Assembly: GCF_001678845.1 (NCBI RefSeq)
Contig: NZ_MAIQ01000002.1
Location: 62,001-126,000, forward strand
Source of the DNA: Christensenella intestinihominis
GTDB taxonomy: Bacteria > Bacillota > Clostridia > Christensenellales > Christensenellaceae
Direction: 5' to 3'
Length of the DNA stretch: 64,000 nucleotides
The translations under genes and the position numbers were made by a program. Under the pieces are notes generated by a model that worked only from the letters and a program-made list of their open reading frames with translations, did no database searches and had not been told where the DNA came from. Within the stretch, counting starts at the first letter, position 1; every line of letters starts with the position of its first letter. This document shows positions 7,302 through 16,604 of this stretch, in pieces.

Positions 7302-7882
7302 TCCGCGTCCCCCTCCGTAATTGTTCCCTCCATACAGGAAAGCCCTGTTTCAAGAATCTGCCTGGCGCGATCCGCCGCGCCCTTGCCGCTTTTGTCAATT
7401 GTATACGGCATTCCTTCTATCAGGGCCGCCTGGACCATTTGCTTGTAAAGCTTTATGTTCCGTTCGTCGTCTTCATCGGTCACAAACGGGTAATCCTTAG
7501 TATACTGCCAGATTTCCCCGTCGTCTTCAATATAATATTGCGTGATCGGGGCTTTGGAAAAAACCTGGTTCAGCAAATGGAAATATTGCCTGTAGTAGGA
7601 ATCATAGGCTTCCTCCAGCCTGACCAGCCGTTCCAGTGGGGCCTTTTCCCGCAAAACTTCGTCCGAATACAGGCGCGCCATCATACCGCGAAGAATCCTG
7701 TGCCTGATTTCATTCATAAAGTCGTTCGCGTCTTCAAAATAATTATAGGGGCCCTTCGGTGACATCCCGCATTCTTTGGCAACCCTGCGGATCGAGAAGT
7801 TTTTTATACCTTCTTTGCAAATGATCTCAATTCCCTGATCGATTAATTTTTTTCTTGTTTTCCTGTTTTTTTCCGCTCTCAT
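7298..7882 (-). CDS. TetR/AcrR family transcriptional regulator (first gene of a pair)
   Basis: A 194-residue regulator if started at the ATG after GGAAG; a GTG four codons earlier is also possible. The N-terminal domain (about 8-52) has the TetR turn GMSPKGPYNYFEDANDF. The C-terminal domain carries acidic and aromatic stretches (YYIEDDGEIWQYTKDYPF). It overlaps the downstream TetR gene by 4 bp. Coupled pairs of TetR genes may act as hetero-oligomers or as a relay, but nothing here proves that. About 100 bases of AT-rich DNA separate it from the recombinase gene. Confidence 0.85.
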   Translation of the reverse strand: MRAEKNRKTRKKLIDQGIEIICKEGIKNFSIRRVAKECGMSPKGPYNYFEDANDFMNEIRHRILRGMMARLYSDEVLREKAPLERLVRLEEAYDSYYRQYFHLLNQVFSKAPITQYYIEDDGEIWQYTKDYPFVTDEDDERNIKLYKQMVQAALIEGMPYTIDKSGKGAADRARQILETGLSCMEGTITEGDAE

Positions 7883-7981
7883 TCGTTCTTCCACTTTCTT
7901 TGAGAATTAATCCTATCATAGCATATTAAGCAATCCTTATCCAACCATGTATGATTTTTTCATTTTGTCTTCCCGCTTTCC

Positions 7982-8833
7982 TTATAAATCTACGGTTTCG
8001 ATTTTAGCGCGTTTTTCCGCATTCGACGTTCTCGTATAGATTCTCGTGGTATCTATGCTCGTATGGCCAAGCACGTCCGCCAGCGTTACAATGTCGTTTG
8101 TCTTTTCGATAAACCGCTTTGCAAATAAATGGCGCAGGTTATGTGCAAATAATTTTTCCCGGGGAATGCCGGCCTTTGTTCCCAGCTCTTTCATTGCCGC
8201 GCAAATATAGGCCCGGCTGATTACTTCCCTGCCGTTCCGCCCTTCAAAAATTACGCCGCCTATAATACCGTTCGCTTCACAGTAGGCTTCCAGCATCCGG
8301 CGGATATTTTCCTTCAGCACCACGTTCCGGATTTTCCCTTTATTGATAATCCGCGCTTCCCCATGCTTTACCGCATCCACGGTAATATATTTCAATTCCC
8401 CCACACGGATTCCCATTCCGGCGAGGGTGCGGATAATGCAGTACATTTTTTCATTCCGCATTTTTGCGGCGGTAAGCAGCTTTTTATATTCATCCATGGT
8501 CAATACGTTTTCCAGGCTGTTGGACCTTTGCTGCTTCAGTTTTTTCAGCTTCATCGATTCCATACCCATGAAAGCAAAAAGGCCGTTCAGCGAACTGACC
8601 ACGAGGTTAATGGTCGATGGAGAATACCTCGGCAGCATCCATTGCTTAAATTCCACGAGCTCGATTTTTCCAAGCGCTTCAAGCTTCCGTTCGTCCCGGA
8701 TGTAACGGACAAACGTATCGATATGCCGTGAATAGGCCCGCACCGTGTTTTTTGCCTTTTCCTGCATCAGCAGGTATTCCATGTACTCTTTTTTCTTTTT
8801 TTCTACTGTTTTTAAGGTTACGTTCCTTTCCAT
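7982..8833 (-). CDS. Orphan tyrosine recombinase (XerC/D-like integrase)
   Basis: 283 residues from the ATG behind GGGAGGAAGC. The N-terminal core-binding domain (about 1-105) is Lys-rich. The catalytic domain shows the Arg I motif GMGIRVGELK, the H-x-x-R motif HNLRHLF, LGHTSIDTTRIYT with the second His, and the nucleophile Tyr. All key residues are present, so it should be active. There is no excisionase, phage gene or element boundary nearby, so it is not part of a visible prophage. Solo recombinases of this type are common in Clostridia and may resolve dimers or invert nearby DNA; I saw no clear inverted repeat pair beside it. Confidence 0.88.
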   Translation of the reverse strand: MERNVTLKTVEKKKKEYMEYLLMQEKAKNTVRAYSRHIDTFVRYIRDERKLEALGKIELVEFKQWMLPRYSPSTINLVVSSLNGLFAFMGMESMKLKKLKQQRSNSLENVLTMDEYKKLLTAAKMRNEKMYCIIRTLAGMGIRVGELKYITVDAVKHGEARIINKGKIRNVVLKENIRRMLEAYCEANGIIGGVIFEGRNGREVISRAYICAAMKELGTKAGIPREKLFAHNLRHLFAKRFIEKTNDIVTLADVLGHTSIDTTRIYTRTSNAEKRAKIETVDL

Positions 8834-8867
8834 CGCTTCCTCCCTATTTTGTTGCGTTAATCCGCAC

Positions 8868-8897
8868 ATAATAAACATAACCTCAAAATATGGACAA
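8868..8897 (-). promoter_or_regulatory. Possible promoter of the tyrosine recombinase
   Basis: -10 TATTAT (8868-8873), 18-base spacer, -35 TTGTCC (8892-8897). Confidence 0.35.
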
Positions 8898-9075
8898 AGC
8901 GTGTATAGTTTTTGAATAGGATGTTGCCGCCGGATTAAAATAATAAACCGCATTATCCTGCTATTTAATTGAATTTACCGCCGCTTCCCGCAACAGTCGG
9001 AATATGGGTTGACTATTTAAAACAGACGGAACGCATAGTTTTTCTGCTCCCTCGCAGCAAATTTTCCCGGTCAAA

Positions 9076-9118
9076 AAAACCGCCTGCCGTATCTTTAAGC
9101 CTACGGCAGGCGGTTTTA
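9076..9118 (-). terminator. Terminator of the sugar isomerase gene
   Basis: A perfect 16-bp stem (AAAACCGCCTGCCGTA with its complement) and T7 on the minus strand. Confidence 0.9.
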
Positions 9119-9145
9119 ATTTTTTGTCCGTATTGCCGGGCCTTG

Positions 9146-9997
9146 CTATCTAGGCCGCAATACTTTTTCACAGCTCCGCCTTGCCTTTGTCAGGTATTCT
9201 TCCGGGGAAACGGGAGGCGCCTCATATTCACGGGTCGGGTCGTTGCCCCACTTTTCCATATCGATGGGGTAGCAGGCCTCAAGCATCAACGAGCCTTCAA
9301 ATTTTGTTTTTCCGATTGCCCCCATGAATGCAGCCCAGTCGACGGTCCCCTCGCCGGGCAGAAGGTGTTCGTCCGTCTTCCCGTTATTATCGTGCACATG
9401 AAGGGCAAAAATCCTGTCCTGATAGAGGCCGGGCAGTTCAAAGCTGCCCGGCGCCGCCACATGGTTATGACCCGTATCAAAACAAAGCCCCACATGGGGA
9501 TTGGTGCTGAAATAATCCATGATACGCTTAAGCCCTTCCCGGTCCGCCAGGTTTTCGACCGCAAGGCGGCTCCCCTGTTTCGCGCTTTCCCCGGCAATCC
9601 GCTCCATTCGCGCAATAAACACATCCCAGTTCCCGTTTGGAGGGGAAAAGCGTTCAAACGGGTGCATCACCACTGTCCTGATTCCGCTTGCGGAAGCCCC
9701 GGCGACCGCCCGGCAATAGCGCCTGCATAGCGCGTCCCCATCCTGCCCGGGCCGCCATAGTTCATCGCACCCGAAATACGGCAGGTGCGTGTGTTCCAGA
9801 TACAGCCCGGCGGCAAGCGCCTGGTCGAAATGATCTTCTTTCCGGCCGTCTGTTTCGGCGAACATATCGTCCCACCATGTGCACACCGTATCAAATCCCG
9901 CGTCTTTAATGAGCCGCAGCCGCTCCCGGAAGGGCAGCAGGAAGCCGAACCACATATAGGTTCCGCATTTTTCCAGTTTTGTTTGTTCAGGCGGCAT
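9146..9997 (-). CDS. Sugar phosphate isomerase/epimerase (AP-endonuclease-2-like TIM barrel)
   Basis: A 283-residue xylose-isomerase-like TIM barrel. Metal-site strands can be followed: the beta-1 region GTYMWFGF, ENLADREG (Glu ligand), CFDTGHNH (Asp and His), HVHDNNGKTDEH (His, Asp) and a late Glu in MLEACYP. The family covers epimerases, isomerases and inosose dehydratases, so the substrate stays open. The ATG at 9997 is favoured because GAGG lies about 10 bases upstream; a GTG three codons earlier sits too close to it. It is transcribed alone, with terminators on both sides. It may serve the sugar-catabolic island elsewhere, but no linkage shows that. Confidence 0.85.
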   Translation of the reverse strand: MPPEQTKLEKCGTYMWFGFLLPFRERLRLIKDAGFDTVCTWWDDMFAETDGRKEDHFDQALAAGLYLEHTHLPYFGCDELWRPGQDGDALCRRYCRAVAGASASGIRTVVMHPFERFSPPNGNWDVFIARMERIAGESAKQGSRLAVENLADREGLKRIMDYFSTNPHVGLCFDTGHNHVAAPGSFELPGLYQDRIFALHVHDNNGKTDEHLLPGEGTVDWAAFMGAIGKTKFEGSLMLEACYPIDMEKWGNDPTREYEAPPVSPEEYLTKARRSCEKVLRPR

Positions 9998-10052
9998 ATT
10001 GGTCACATCCTCGCTAGAGCATCTGTCAATTAAATCTATCCAGCCAAAGACA

Positions 10053-10084
10053 AAACCGGCGCCGTTTGGAAAACGTCGCCGGTC
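10053..10084 (-). terminator. Terminator of the gdpP-rplI-dnaB-GNAT operon
   Basis: ACCGGCG-cc-GTTT with AAAC-gt-CGCCGGT, followed on the minus strand by TTTTG. Confidence 0.75.
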
Positions 10085-10125
10085 CGCATCATTTCCAGCT
10101 ATTTACAGCAATGCCCGCCCGGCTT

Positions 10126-10614
10126 TTATCCCTTTTCCGGGAAAATTTCCCTGAAACGCATTTCCTTGCCGCATCCGCTTTTGAAAACCAGCGTGTCCTT
10201 CGTGACGCGCATGGGGATATGAGGAACGCCCGCTTCGCTGGTCTCTTCCCCGTCCTGTTCAAAGCCGAAATTTTCATAGAATGCCTTGGCGTGCACCTGC
10301 GCGTCCACGCACACCTGGGAAGGATTAAACCCGAACGCCTTTACGAGCAGTACGCGCATCACCAGGTCGCCTATGCCCTGCCCGCGCTCTTCCCGGAGCA
10401 CGCAAACCCGCCCGATCCGGAATGTTTTTCCGTCATGGTATACGCGGCCCGTGCCCACCGGCTTTTCCCCGTCGTAAATCACGACATGCATGGCCTGGTC
10501 GTCGAATACGTCGAATTCCTCCTCCGGCGGGAAGCCTTGTTCCCGCACAAATACGTTCTCACGAATCGTACGCACATCGTCCGACAGCCCGCAAAACCAT
10601 TGGTTGGTAATCAA
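10126..10614 (-). CDS. GNAT family N-acetyltransferase (YjcF/ElaA-like)
   Basis: A 162-residue acetyltransferase. Landmarks are IRENVFVREQGFPPEEEFD at the N terminus, typical of the YjcF/ElaA subgroup, and the acetyl-CoA loop VLREERGQGIGDLVM. The substrate is unknown. Reading back from the first conserved residues, the best start is TTG at 10612-10614, which overlaps the TGA stop of dnaB (TATTGA) and has GGAGGCGCCGGAG ahead of it. It is therefore translationally coupled to dnaB. A longer start would lie within dnaB and adds 23 non-homologous residues. Confidence 0.85.
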   Translation of the reverse strand: MITNQWFCGLSDDVRTIRENVFVREQGFPPEEEFDVFDDQAMHVVIYDGEKPVGTGRVYHDGKTFRIGRVCVLREERGQGIGDLVMRVLLVKAFGFNPSQVCVDAQVHAKAFYENFGFEQDGEETSEAGVPHIPMRVTKDTLVFKSGCGKEMRFREIFPEKG

Positions 10615-11990
10615 TACTCCGGCGCCTCCTCTTCGTCGTGGACATAATCCACTTCCATATATTTCGTATATTCGCCCTGCCACTGCATGGAAATCGCGCC
10701 CGTGGGGCCGCTCCTCTGCTTGGCAATGATGACGCGTGCCCTTCCCATATTCTCCGGGGTTTTATCTTCCGGATAATAATCCTCGCGGTGCAGAAAGATG
10801 ACCACGTCCGCGTCCTGCTCGATCGCGCCCGATTCGCGCAAATCCGAGAGCATTGGGTAACGCGATTTTTTATCGCGCTTTTCCGAAGCGCGCGAAAGCT
10901 GGGACAGGAGCAGGATCGGGACATTCAGTTCCTTTGCCATGATTTTAAGGGTACGCGTGATCTGCGCGACCTCCTGCTGGCGGCTTTCCGCCCGTCCCCC
11001 GGCCTGCATCAGCTGCAAATAGTCGATGGCGATGAGGCCGAGTCCTTTGCTTTTTTTAAGGCTTTGCGCCTTAGCCAGCATTTCCGTCGGCGTAATGGAC
11101 GCGGAATCGTCGATGTAAATTTCCGTGCCCGAAAGTTCTTTCATGGCTTCGGCAAACTTGTTGATCTCTACCGCGCCGATTTTGCCCGTACGGGCGTCCT
11201 GGCTGTCCACCCTGGCCTGCGAACACAGCAGGCGTGTCGCAAGCTGGTCCGCCGACATTTCCAGCGAGAACACAAGGCAGACCGCTTTTTGCGTAAGACC
11301 GATATATTCCACCATATTCATCGCAAAGCTCGTTTTACCCATACCCGGGCGGCCCGCGATGACAATCAGCTGTCCGCCCTGCAGGCCGGAAAGCATTTTA
11401 TCCATCAGCGGGAAGCCAGCGGGCAGGCCCATGAGGCCGTCCTTGTTTTTCATCGCTTCGCTGATGATTACATAGCTTTGCTGGAGCGCCGCCGAAAGAT
11501 GCTGCATCGAGCTCCGTTCATCCTGGAGCGCGAGGCGCAGGATGGCCGTCGCCGCCGCGTTTGCAATTTCGCGCGCGTCCTGCTCCCCGCGGTAGCAGTC
11601 GTCGGAAATTTTCATGCATACGTCGATCAGTTCCCGCAGCGCCGCTTTTTCCTTTACGATGTGGATATAGTGCTTTAAATTCGCGACCGAAGGAACGGTC
11701 ATCGTAAGGCCGGACAGGTATTCCATGCCGCCCATCGGCATATGGCCCTCCTGCTCCAGCTTCTGGCTGACCGTCACCATGTCTACAGCGACACCGCCGC
11801 GCACGAGCTCGTCCATGGCGCGAAAAATATTGCGGTGCTGCTGCTGGTGAAAATCCGTTTCATGCAGCGATTCCATCGCTTCAAACACACACTTTTCATT
11901 TAAAAGCATACTGCCAAGGATCGATTGTTCCGCCTCCAGGTTGCTCGGGGCGACCCGTCCTTGCGGTACGCGCGCCGTTCCGTCAGTCAC
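10611..11990 (-). CDS. dnaB: Replicative DNA helicase DnaB
   Basis: 459 residues, full length for the bacterial replicative helicase (DnaC in B. subtilis naming). The N-terminal domain (about 15-115, [15 protein letters not shown]) binds primase, and the C-terminal RecA-like ATPase carries the Walker [10 protein letters not shown] near residue 213, Walker [12 protein letters not shown], and [13 protein letters not shown] near the C terminus. There is no intein. Its start overlaps the end of rplI by 8 bp. The order gdpP-rplI-dnaB is a conserved arrangement in Bacillota. Confidence 0.96.
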   Translation of the reverse strand: MTDGTARVPQGRVAPSNLEAEQSILGSMLLNEKCVFEAMESLHETDFHQQQHRNIFRAMDELVRGGVAVDMVTVSQKLEQEGHMPMGGMEYLSGLTMTVPSVANLKHYIHIVKEKAALRELIDVCMKISDDCYRGEQDAREIANAAATAILRLALQDERSSMQHLSAALQQSYVIISEAMKNKDGLMGLPAGFPLMDKMLSGLQGGQLIVIAGRPGMGKTSFAMNMVEYIGLTQKAVCLVFSLEMSADQLATRLLCSQARVDSQDARTGKIGAVEINKFAEAMKELSGTEIYIDDSASITPTEMLAKAQSLKKSKGLGLIAIDYLQLMQAGGRAESRQQEVAQITRTLKIMAKELNVPILLLSQLSRASEKRDKKSRYPMLSDLRESGAIEQDADVVIFLHREDYYPEDKTPENMGRARVIIAKQRSGPTGAISMQWQGEYTKYMEVDYVHDEEEAPEY

Positions 11991-12426
11991 CTTTAACCTC
12001 TACTTTGAACGCGGTGCTTACCTCCGCATAGACCTTGACGCTTACGTCATATTCCCCCAGCTCCTTGATGTTCGGGGCCGAAACTTTTTTCTTGTCGATT
12101 TCCACGCCGATTTCTTTGGACAGCGCAGCCGCGATTTCCTTGGCGGTAATCGCCCCGAACAGCTTCCCGTTACCGCCGTGCTTGGCCTGGATGGTGAGCG
12201 TCATGCCGGAAATGCGCTCTGCCAGTTCCTTTGCGTCCTGCTTTTCCACGTCTTTTCTATGCTTCTCCGCCGCATGCGCGATGTTCGCGGCGTTCAGGTT
12301 CTGTGCCGTCGCCTGCTTGGCGAGCTTTTTGGGGAACAGGAAATTGCGCGCGTAGCCGTCGCTCACATTCACAATATCGCCTGTCTTTCCCTTGCCTTTT
12401 ACGTCTTCCGTCAAAATTACTTTCAT
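11983..12426 (-). CDS. rplI: Large-subunit ribosomal protein bL9
   Basis: 147 residues, the usual length. The N-terminal signature [19 protein letters not shown] and [11 protein letters not shown] are unmistakable; the long connecting helix and the C-terminal rRNA-binding domain ([13 protein letters not shown]) follow. bL9 binds 23S rRNA at the base of the L1 stalk and helps hold the reading frame. The start ATG at 12426 follows an AGGAG and lies 4 bases from the gdpP stop. Confidence 0.97.
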   Translation of the reverse strand: MKVILTEDVKGKGKTGDIVNVSDGYARNFLFPKKLAKQATAQNLNAANIAHAAEKHRKDVEKQDAKELAERISGMTLTIQAKHGGNGKLFGAITAKEIAAALSKEIGVEIDKKKVSAPNIKELGEYDVSVKVYAEVSTAFKVEVKGD

Positions 12427-12430
12427 TTGC

Positions 12431-14407
12431 CTAGCTCTCCTTTTTATATTCTTCAATCGCCTGCCGCAGCTCTTTTGACGCGGTTTCCTTATCGATTCCC
12501 TTGAGCTGTGCGCCCGCAATGGTCGCATGCCCGCCGCCGCCCAGTTTTTCCAAAATGCGCTGCACGTTGATTCCGCCGATCGACCGGCCGGAGACAACGA
12601 CCGTATCGCCCTGCCTGCACAGCACGAACGAGGCGCTGATGCCGCGGATGCCGATCAGCGAATCCGCCGCCTGCGCCGCGAGGAGCTGCGGGTTTTTCAC
12701 ATTATCCGGGCACCAGGAAACCGCAATTCCGTCCTTGACCTCCGCATTTTGCACCACGCTGGCGCGGGTGGAAAAGGTCTCGAGGTCGTCCTGGAAAAGA
12801 TGGCGGATGGTGGTGGTGTCCGCCCCCAGCTTGCGCAGGTAGGACGCCGCCTCAAAGGTGCGCACCCCCGTTTTAAACGAGAAGCCCTTGGTGTCGATGG
12901 TGATGCCCGCCAGCAGCGCCTCCACCTCAAGCGGTTTGATGTAAATCTTGTTCGAGAAATACTCGATGATTTCCGTGACCATTTCCGCCGTGGAGGAAGC
13001 ATAGGGCTCGAACAGCGAAAGGGTGGGCGTTTCAATGTGCGTGGTTCCGCGCACATGGTGGTCGATTACAACCAGCGTATCCGCCTGCGGGATCAGCTGC
13101 GGCGCAATGGTAAAATCTTCGATCTGCGTATCCACCACGACCAGCATCGCCTGGCCCTCCAGCAGCCGCTCTGCTTCGGCCGGGGTTACGAGGACCTCCT
13201 TGTAGTCCGGGTCCCGTTTCATTTCATCCACAAGGCCCTGCACCGCCGCATTGGGTTTATCAAGGACAATATACCCCCGCTTGCCCGCCTGCCGCGCGCA
13301 TGCGTAGATACCGAGGGCCGCGCCCATGCAGTCGAGGTCGGGCACCGAATGCCCCATAATCACGACCCGCTCGCACTGCTCCATCAGGTTTTTGAGCGCG
13401 TGCGAGAACATACGCGCCTTGACGCGCGTCCGTTTTTCAATGGCCTGCTGGCCGCCGCCGTAAAATTTATATCCGCTTTCGTCCTTGAGGACGGCCTGGT
13501 CGCCGCCGCGCCCCAGCGCAAGCTCGAGCGCCGCCGCCGCGTTTCCATTGGCGCCGTCGGGAGTGTTCCCCACGCCCGCGCCAATGCTGAGGGTAGGCAC
13601 AACCGCGGCGTTTCCTGTATTAATTTCCTTTACCGCATTTAAAATGGCAAACTTTCCCTGCATCAGCGAGGAAATATACCGCCGCTCAAAAAACATCAGG
13701 TACTTATCGCGGTCGTATTTCTGGTAAACCCCGCGCAGGTTCGCCGCCTGTCCCGCGATGATGCGGTCGATCTCCGCGTCGATTTTCGCATGGTCGTTCT
13801 GCGCCGTCCCGCGCAGCAAATCGCCGTACGCGTCAACCTGGATATGGCACACCGCCGTGGTAACGATGCGGTACAGGTCTGAAGCCTCGTAGGTATTGTT
13901 TACGTCGATCAGGCGGTAGATCGTATAATCCTTTCCGTTGAGTTTGGCCGGGATTACCTCTTTTACATAGGTTGTGCTGCCGATTTTCACCTTCCGGTCC
14001 GCGGACGGCTTTAACAGCTGGGGAAAAATACGAAAGATGTTGCGGCCCTCGCAGCGCATATCCGCAAGCATGGAAAACGCCGGATTATGCCAGCCGATTA
14101 CCCCGTTTTTCTTCGTGATGGCGGTGGGCATGGTGACGGCGTTTACATACTTGTCGATCTGGTCCGAGCAATCCGTAAGGATGCGCCCCGCAATGGTAAA
14201 CCAACGCTCCTTGCGCAGGGTCGAGACGACAAAATAGACGACCACAACCACAAAAATCGCACTGATGACCGCCGTGCGCACCTCATACGTTTCCATAAGC
14301 ATCGCGATCAGGAGCGCGGCGGCAAGCAGCACCAGAATCAGAACCAATTCAGTTGTGATATAAATGCTGCGTTTTTTCCTGCCCATTTTCCCCGCTTTCG
14401 CCGTCAT
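12431..14407 (-). CDS. gdpP: c-di-AMP phosphodiesterase GdpP (PAS, degenerate GGDEF, DHH-DHHA1)
   Basis: A membrane-anchored enzyme that hydrolyses c-di-AMP to pApA. The start is uncertain; the ATG at 14407 has GGGGAAG nine bases upstream and gives about 658 residues. Order: two membrane spans (about 20-65), a PAS-like domain, a degenerate GGDEF with GRGGDQAVL as in B. subtilis GdpP, then DHH ([21 protein letters not shown]) and DHHA1 ([13 protein letters not shown]). All metal-site Asp and His motifs look intact. It heads the operon gdpP-rplI-dnaB-GNAT, behind a TTGACG/TAAGAT promoter. Confidence 0.95.
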   Translation of the reverse strand: MTAKAGKMGRKKRSIYITTELVLILVLLAAALLIAMLMETYEVRTAVISAIFVVVVVYFVVSTLRKERWFTIAGRILTDCSDQIDKYVNAVTMPTAITKKNGVIGWHNPAFSMLADMRCEGRNIFRIFPQLLKPSADRKVKIGSTTYVKEVIPAKLNGKDYTIYRLIDVNNTYEASDLYRIVTTAVCHIQVDAYGDLLRGTAQNDHAKIDAEIDRIIAGQAANLRGVYQKYDRDKYLMFFERRYISSLMQGKFAILNAVKEINTGNAAVVPTLSIGAGVGNTPDGANGNAAAALELALGRGGDQAVLKDESGYKFYGGGQQAIEKRTRVKARMFSHALKNLMEQCERVVIMGHSVPDLDCMGAALGIYACARQAGKRGYIVLDKPNAAVQGLVDEMKRDPDYKEVLVTPAEAERLLEGQAMLVVVDTQIEDFTIAPQLIPQADTLVVIDHHVRGTTHIETPTLSLFEPYASSTAEMVTEIIEYFSNKIYIKPLEVEALLAGITIDTKGFSFKTGVRTFEAASYLRKLGADTTTIRHLFQDDLETFSTRASVVQNAEVKDGIAVSWCPDNVKNPQLLAAQAADSLIGIRGISASFVLCRQGDTVVVSGRSIGGINVQRILEKLGGGGHATIAGAQLKGIDKETASKELRQAIEEYKKES

Positions 14408-14440
14408 GCGGCAACACTTCCCCATAATATAGATAATTCT

Positions 14441-14469
14441 ATCTTATAGCTTTTCCTTCGTTTCGTCAA
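14441..14469 (-). promoter_or_regulatory. Promoter of the gdpP operon
   Basis: -35 TTGACG (14464-14469), 17-base spacer, -10 TAAGAT (14441-14446); TATAAG two bases off is an alternative. Confidence 0.6.
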
Positions 14470-14598
14470 CTCGCCATCTATCCGGAAAAACGGGTTTGCA
14501 AGCGCAAAAAGCGCTTTATCCCGGGCTTTTGGGAAGGTGGATTTTTCGCGCATTTCTTTCCCGCTTCCCGCAGGACGCGCCGCACGGGTTTTGGGCAT

Positions 14599-14630
14599 AA
14601 AAACACCGGCCGTTTTGGGGCCGGTGTTTT
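14599..14630 (-). terminator. Terminator of the sortase gene
   Basis: Perfect stem AAAACACCGGCC with GGCCGGTGTTTT, then T-rich on the minus strand. Confidence 0.85.
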
Positions 14631-14648
14631 CCTTCGCAGGCGCGCCGG

Positions 14649-15581
14649 TTATCCGGCCCTGCTTCCCATATATCTCGCTTCCACCACGTATCGCTGCTCG
14701 TCCTCGCCCCGCACGCAGGTGGACAGGGTGAGGATTGCGTCTTCGTCCGTGACGCCCTCCATGCGCAGATTCGCTTTTTCATCCGTAGTCCCGGCAATCC
14801 CGCCGAGATACCGCGCAATGCCGTCTTTATCCTCCGTGCCGTAAACGGCGGGGATATAGGCGTCGTCCCGCGCATGGGCCGCAAAAATTTCAAAATCGAG
14901 CCGTCCTTCGGGCGTATAGATTTTCACCAGCCTGTTTTCATCGAAAAACGCCTTATCTTCAAATTTGTGCAGGCCCGCGAACATGGAGCCGTCCTTCATG
15001 TTATGGCCGTAGATAATCAGGTGCGGCTGCTGGAGGTCGCCTTTATTGCTTTCGTCAAGATAGATTGCCCCATACACGCTTTCCCCGCCGTATACGTCGT
15101 GCGTCAGGTAGTAGTTGCCTTCGTCCGCCACCAGCGGGTAATCGACGTCCGTGCCCGGCACCTCGAGCCACCCGATCACGTCGGGGTTCTCCGCAATGAG
15201 TTTATCGAAATCGATTTCCCTTCCGTTGGGCTGATATTCCTTTATGGGCGGCCATGCCGTGGGCGTCGGGGAAGCGGCCGGGGTCCGGGTAGCAGACGGA
15301 AGCGGCACAGGCGCGGCGGTCGCGGCTGCCGCGGCCTGCCGCAGCTCGTCCTGCCGTCTTTTTTCTTCGCCGCGCTCCGCAAGCTGTACCGCGCACACAA
15401 CAAAAACAACGGCGCACACGGCGGCGACCACGAGCCATAAAATGATTTTCTTTTTGTTCCGGGCTGGCGGCGCAGGCGTGCCGGGCTCCTCCCGCAATAT
15501 ACCCGGGGGCGTTTGTTCCCCTTTTTTGCTTTTCTCCCGGAGTTTACTTCCCGCGAGGTCCGGCTTGTTTTCGTCTTTCAT
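14649..15581 (-). CDS. srtB: Class B sortase
   Basis: 310 residues from the ATG behind AGGAGA. Layout: a hydrophilic N-terminal cytoplasmic stretch, one membrane anchor (about 44-63), an Ala/Pro/Thr-rich linker, then the sortase beta barrel from about residue 115. Class B features are NPDVIGWLEVPGTDVDYPL, the catalytic His in IIYGHNMKDGSMF, the catalytic Cys in TLSTC and an Arg in RYVVEARY. Clostridial class B sortases (C. difficile SrtB is the studied case) cleave (S/P)PXTG, and two SPKTG proteins are encoded directly upstream on the same strand, so these are its likely substrates. Confidence 0.93.
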   Translation of the reverse strand: MKDENKPDLAGSKLREKSKKGEQTPPGILREEPGTPAPPARNKKKIILWLVVAAVCAVVFVVCAVQLAERGEEKRRQDELRQAAAAATAAPVPLPSATRTPAASPTPTAWPPIKEYQPNGREIDFDKLIAENPDVIGWLEVPGTDVDYPLVADEGNYYLTHDVYGGESVYGAIYLDESNKGDLQQPHLIIYGHNMKDGSMFAGLHKFEDKAFFDENRLVKIYTPEGRLDFEIFAAHARDDAYIPAVYGTEDKDGIARYLGGIAGTTDEKANLRMEGVTDEDAILTLSTCVRGEDEQRYVVEARYMGSRAG

Positions 15582-15640
15582 CGGTTCTCCTGTCACTCCA
15601 TACTCTTCCCAACAATCGTATCACTTTTCCGTCCATAATG

Positions 15641-15678
15641 AAACATGCCGCGGTTCTTATGGAAGCGCGGCACGTTTT
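15641..15678 (-). terminator. Terminator downstream of the SPKTG genes
   Basis: Stem TGCCGCG with CGCGGCA and flanking A/T complement. It separates the SPKTG pair from the sortase gene. Confidence 0.6.
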
Positions 15679-15706
15679 ATTATCAGGAAATTAGCCCCAA
15701 AGCAAT

Positions 15707-16537
15707 TTAACGATTGGATTTCGCGTGCTTACGCAATGCCGCCGCACTCACCGCGATCCCGGCCGCCGCGATGCCCATCAGCGTGAGGAAAAGGGCCGTA
15801 TCGGCCTCGCCGCCCGTCTTGGGGGATTTTGTGTTATCGGTCGGCGCATCCGTCGGCGCTGCGTTATCCGTCGGCGTATCCGCCGGGGCGTCCGTCGGCG
15901 CTGTGGTCGGAGTGTCCGATGGGGTATCGGTCGGATCAACCGGGATCGCCTTCGTCAGCACTTTGATTGAGGCGTTGCCCGCGGGCATATCAAACGTAGT
16001 GGTTGCAGACCCCTGGTTTCCAAATGAGCCCTCGGTGCCGTCGATCTGGGACCACAGCCAAAACTGGCTGCCTTCCGGCGCCGGGTCCGCCGCAATGGTC
16101 ACTTGCGTACCCGCGGCATATTTACCGCTGCCGCTGCCGCCCTCCACGGTCAGGGTGAATTTTTCTTCTTCGAGCGTGACCGGCATGATAGAGACATCCA
16201 TGGCATCGGGGTTATAGCCGAAACCTGTGGAGATGCCTGATATTTTATATCCGGCTTTTTTTACCTCCCCTGCTATCATTGTAATATCTGAATCATCCAC
16301 ATCGCACGTCAGCGTTATGGAATACTTTCCATCCGCATCCGTCGTCGTGCTTCCGGATGCGCTTCCAACTTCCAACTTCACAGCGGCGCCCTCCACCGGT
16401 TTTCCATCCGCATCGACCACTTCCCCCTTGAAGGTAAGGTTCTGCGTGTATGTCGTTGCGAACGCGACGCCCGCCATGGACAGCACCAGCACCGCTGCGA
16501 GTACCAGCGGTACCATGATTTTGATTAGTTTTTTCAT
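15707..16537 (-). CDS. SPKTG-anchored surface protein with carboxypeptidase-regulatory-like domain (A)
   Basis: 276 residues. It has a signal peptide (KKLIKIMVPLVLAAVLVLSM, cleaved after AFA), a Cna-B/carboxypeptidase-regulatory-like beta sandwich (about 33-95; FKGEVVDADGKPVEGAAVKL), a repeat-like domain with GKYAAGTQVTIAADPAPEG, and a Thr/Asp/Pro-rich wall-spanning stretch. The C-terminal sorting signal is SPKTG, a hydrophobic helix and a basic tail. The sorting signal is nearly identical to that of the next protein upstream (protein B), so one sortase should handle both. The ATG follows AAGGAGAAAGAA. No enzyme activity is evident; adhesion or scaffold is only a guess. Confidence 0.85.
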   Translation of the reverse strand: MKKLIKIMVPLVLAAVLVLSMAGVAFATTYTQNLTFKGEVVDADGKPVEGAAVKLEVGSASGSTTTDADGKYSITLTCDVDDSDITMIAGEVKKAGYKISGISTGFGYNPDAMDVSIMPVTLEEEKFTLTVEGGSGSGKYAAGTQVTIAADPAPEGSQFWLWSQIDGTEGSFGNQGSATTTFDMPAGNASIKVLTKAIPVDPTDTPSDTPTTAPTDAPADTPTDNAAPTDAPTDNTKSPKTGGEADTALFLTLMGIAAAGIAVSAAALRKHAKSNR

Positions 16538-16567
16538 GTTTCTTTCTCCTTAACGTTTATTTATCGT

Positions 16568-16592
16568 CCGGGCACAGCCAGCCGCGCCCGGG
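16568..16592 (-). terminator. Weak hairpin between the two SPKTG genes
   Basis: CCGGGC pairs with GCCCGG across about 12 bases; there is no T run, so it may attenuate rather than stop transcription. Confidence 0.3.
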
Positions 16593-16604
16593 AACCCGCT
16601 TGCA

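Larger units (their letters stand above)
8834..9145. other. Intergenic stretch between recombinase and sugar isomerase
   Basis: 312 bases without a gene. It holds the recombinase promoter region and the isomerase terminator at 9076-9118. I see nothing else. Confidence 0.5.

Noticed and set aside
7982-8833. Integrase of a prophage or genomic island
   Set aside because: Surrounding genes are ordinary; no phage, conjugation or att structures adjoin it.
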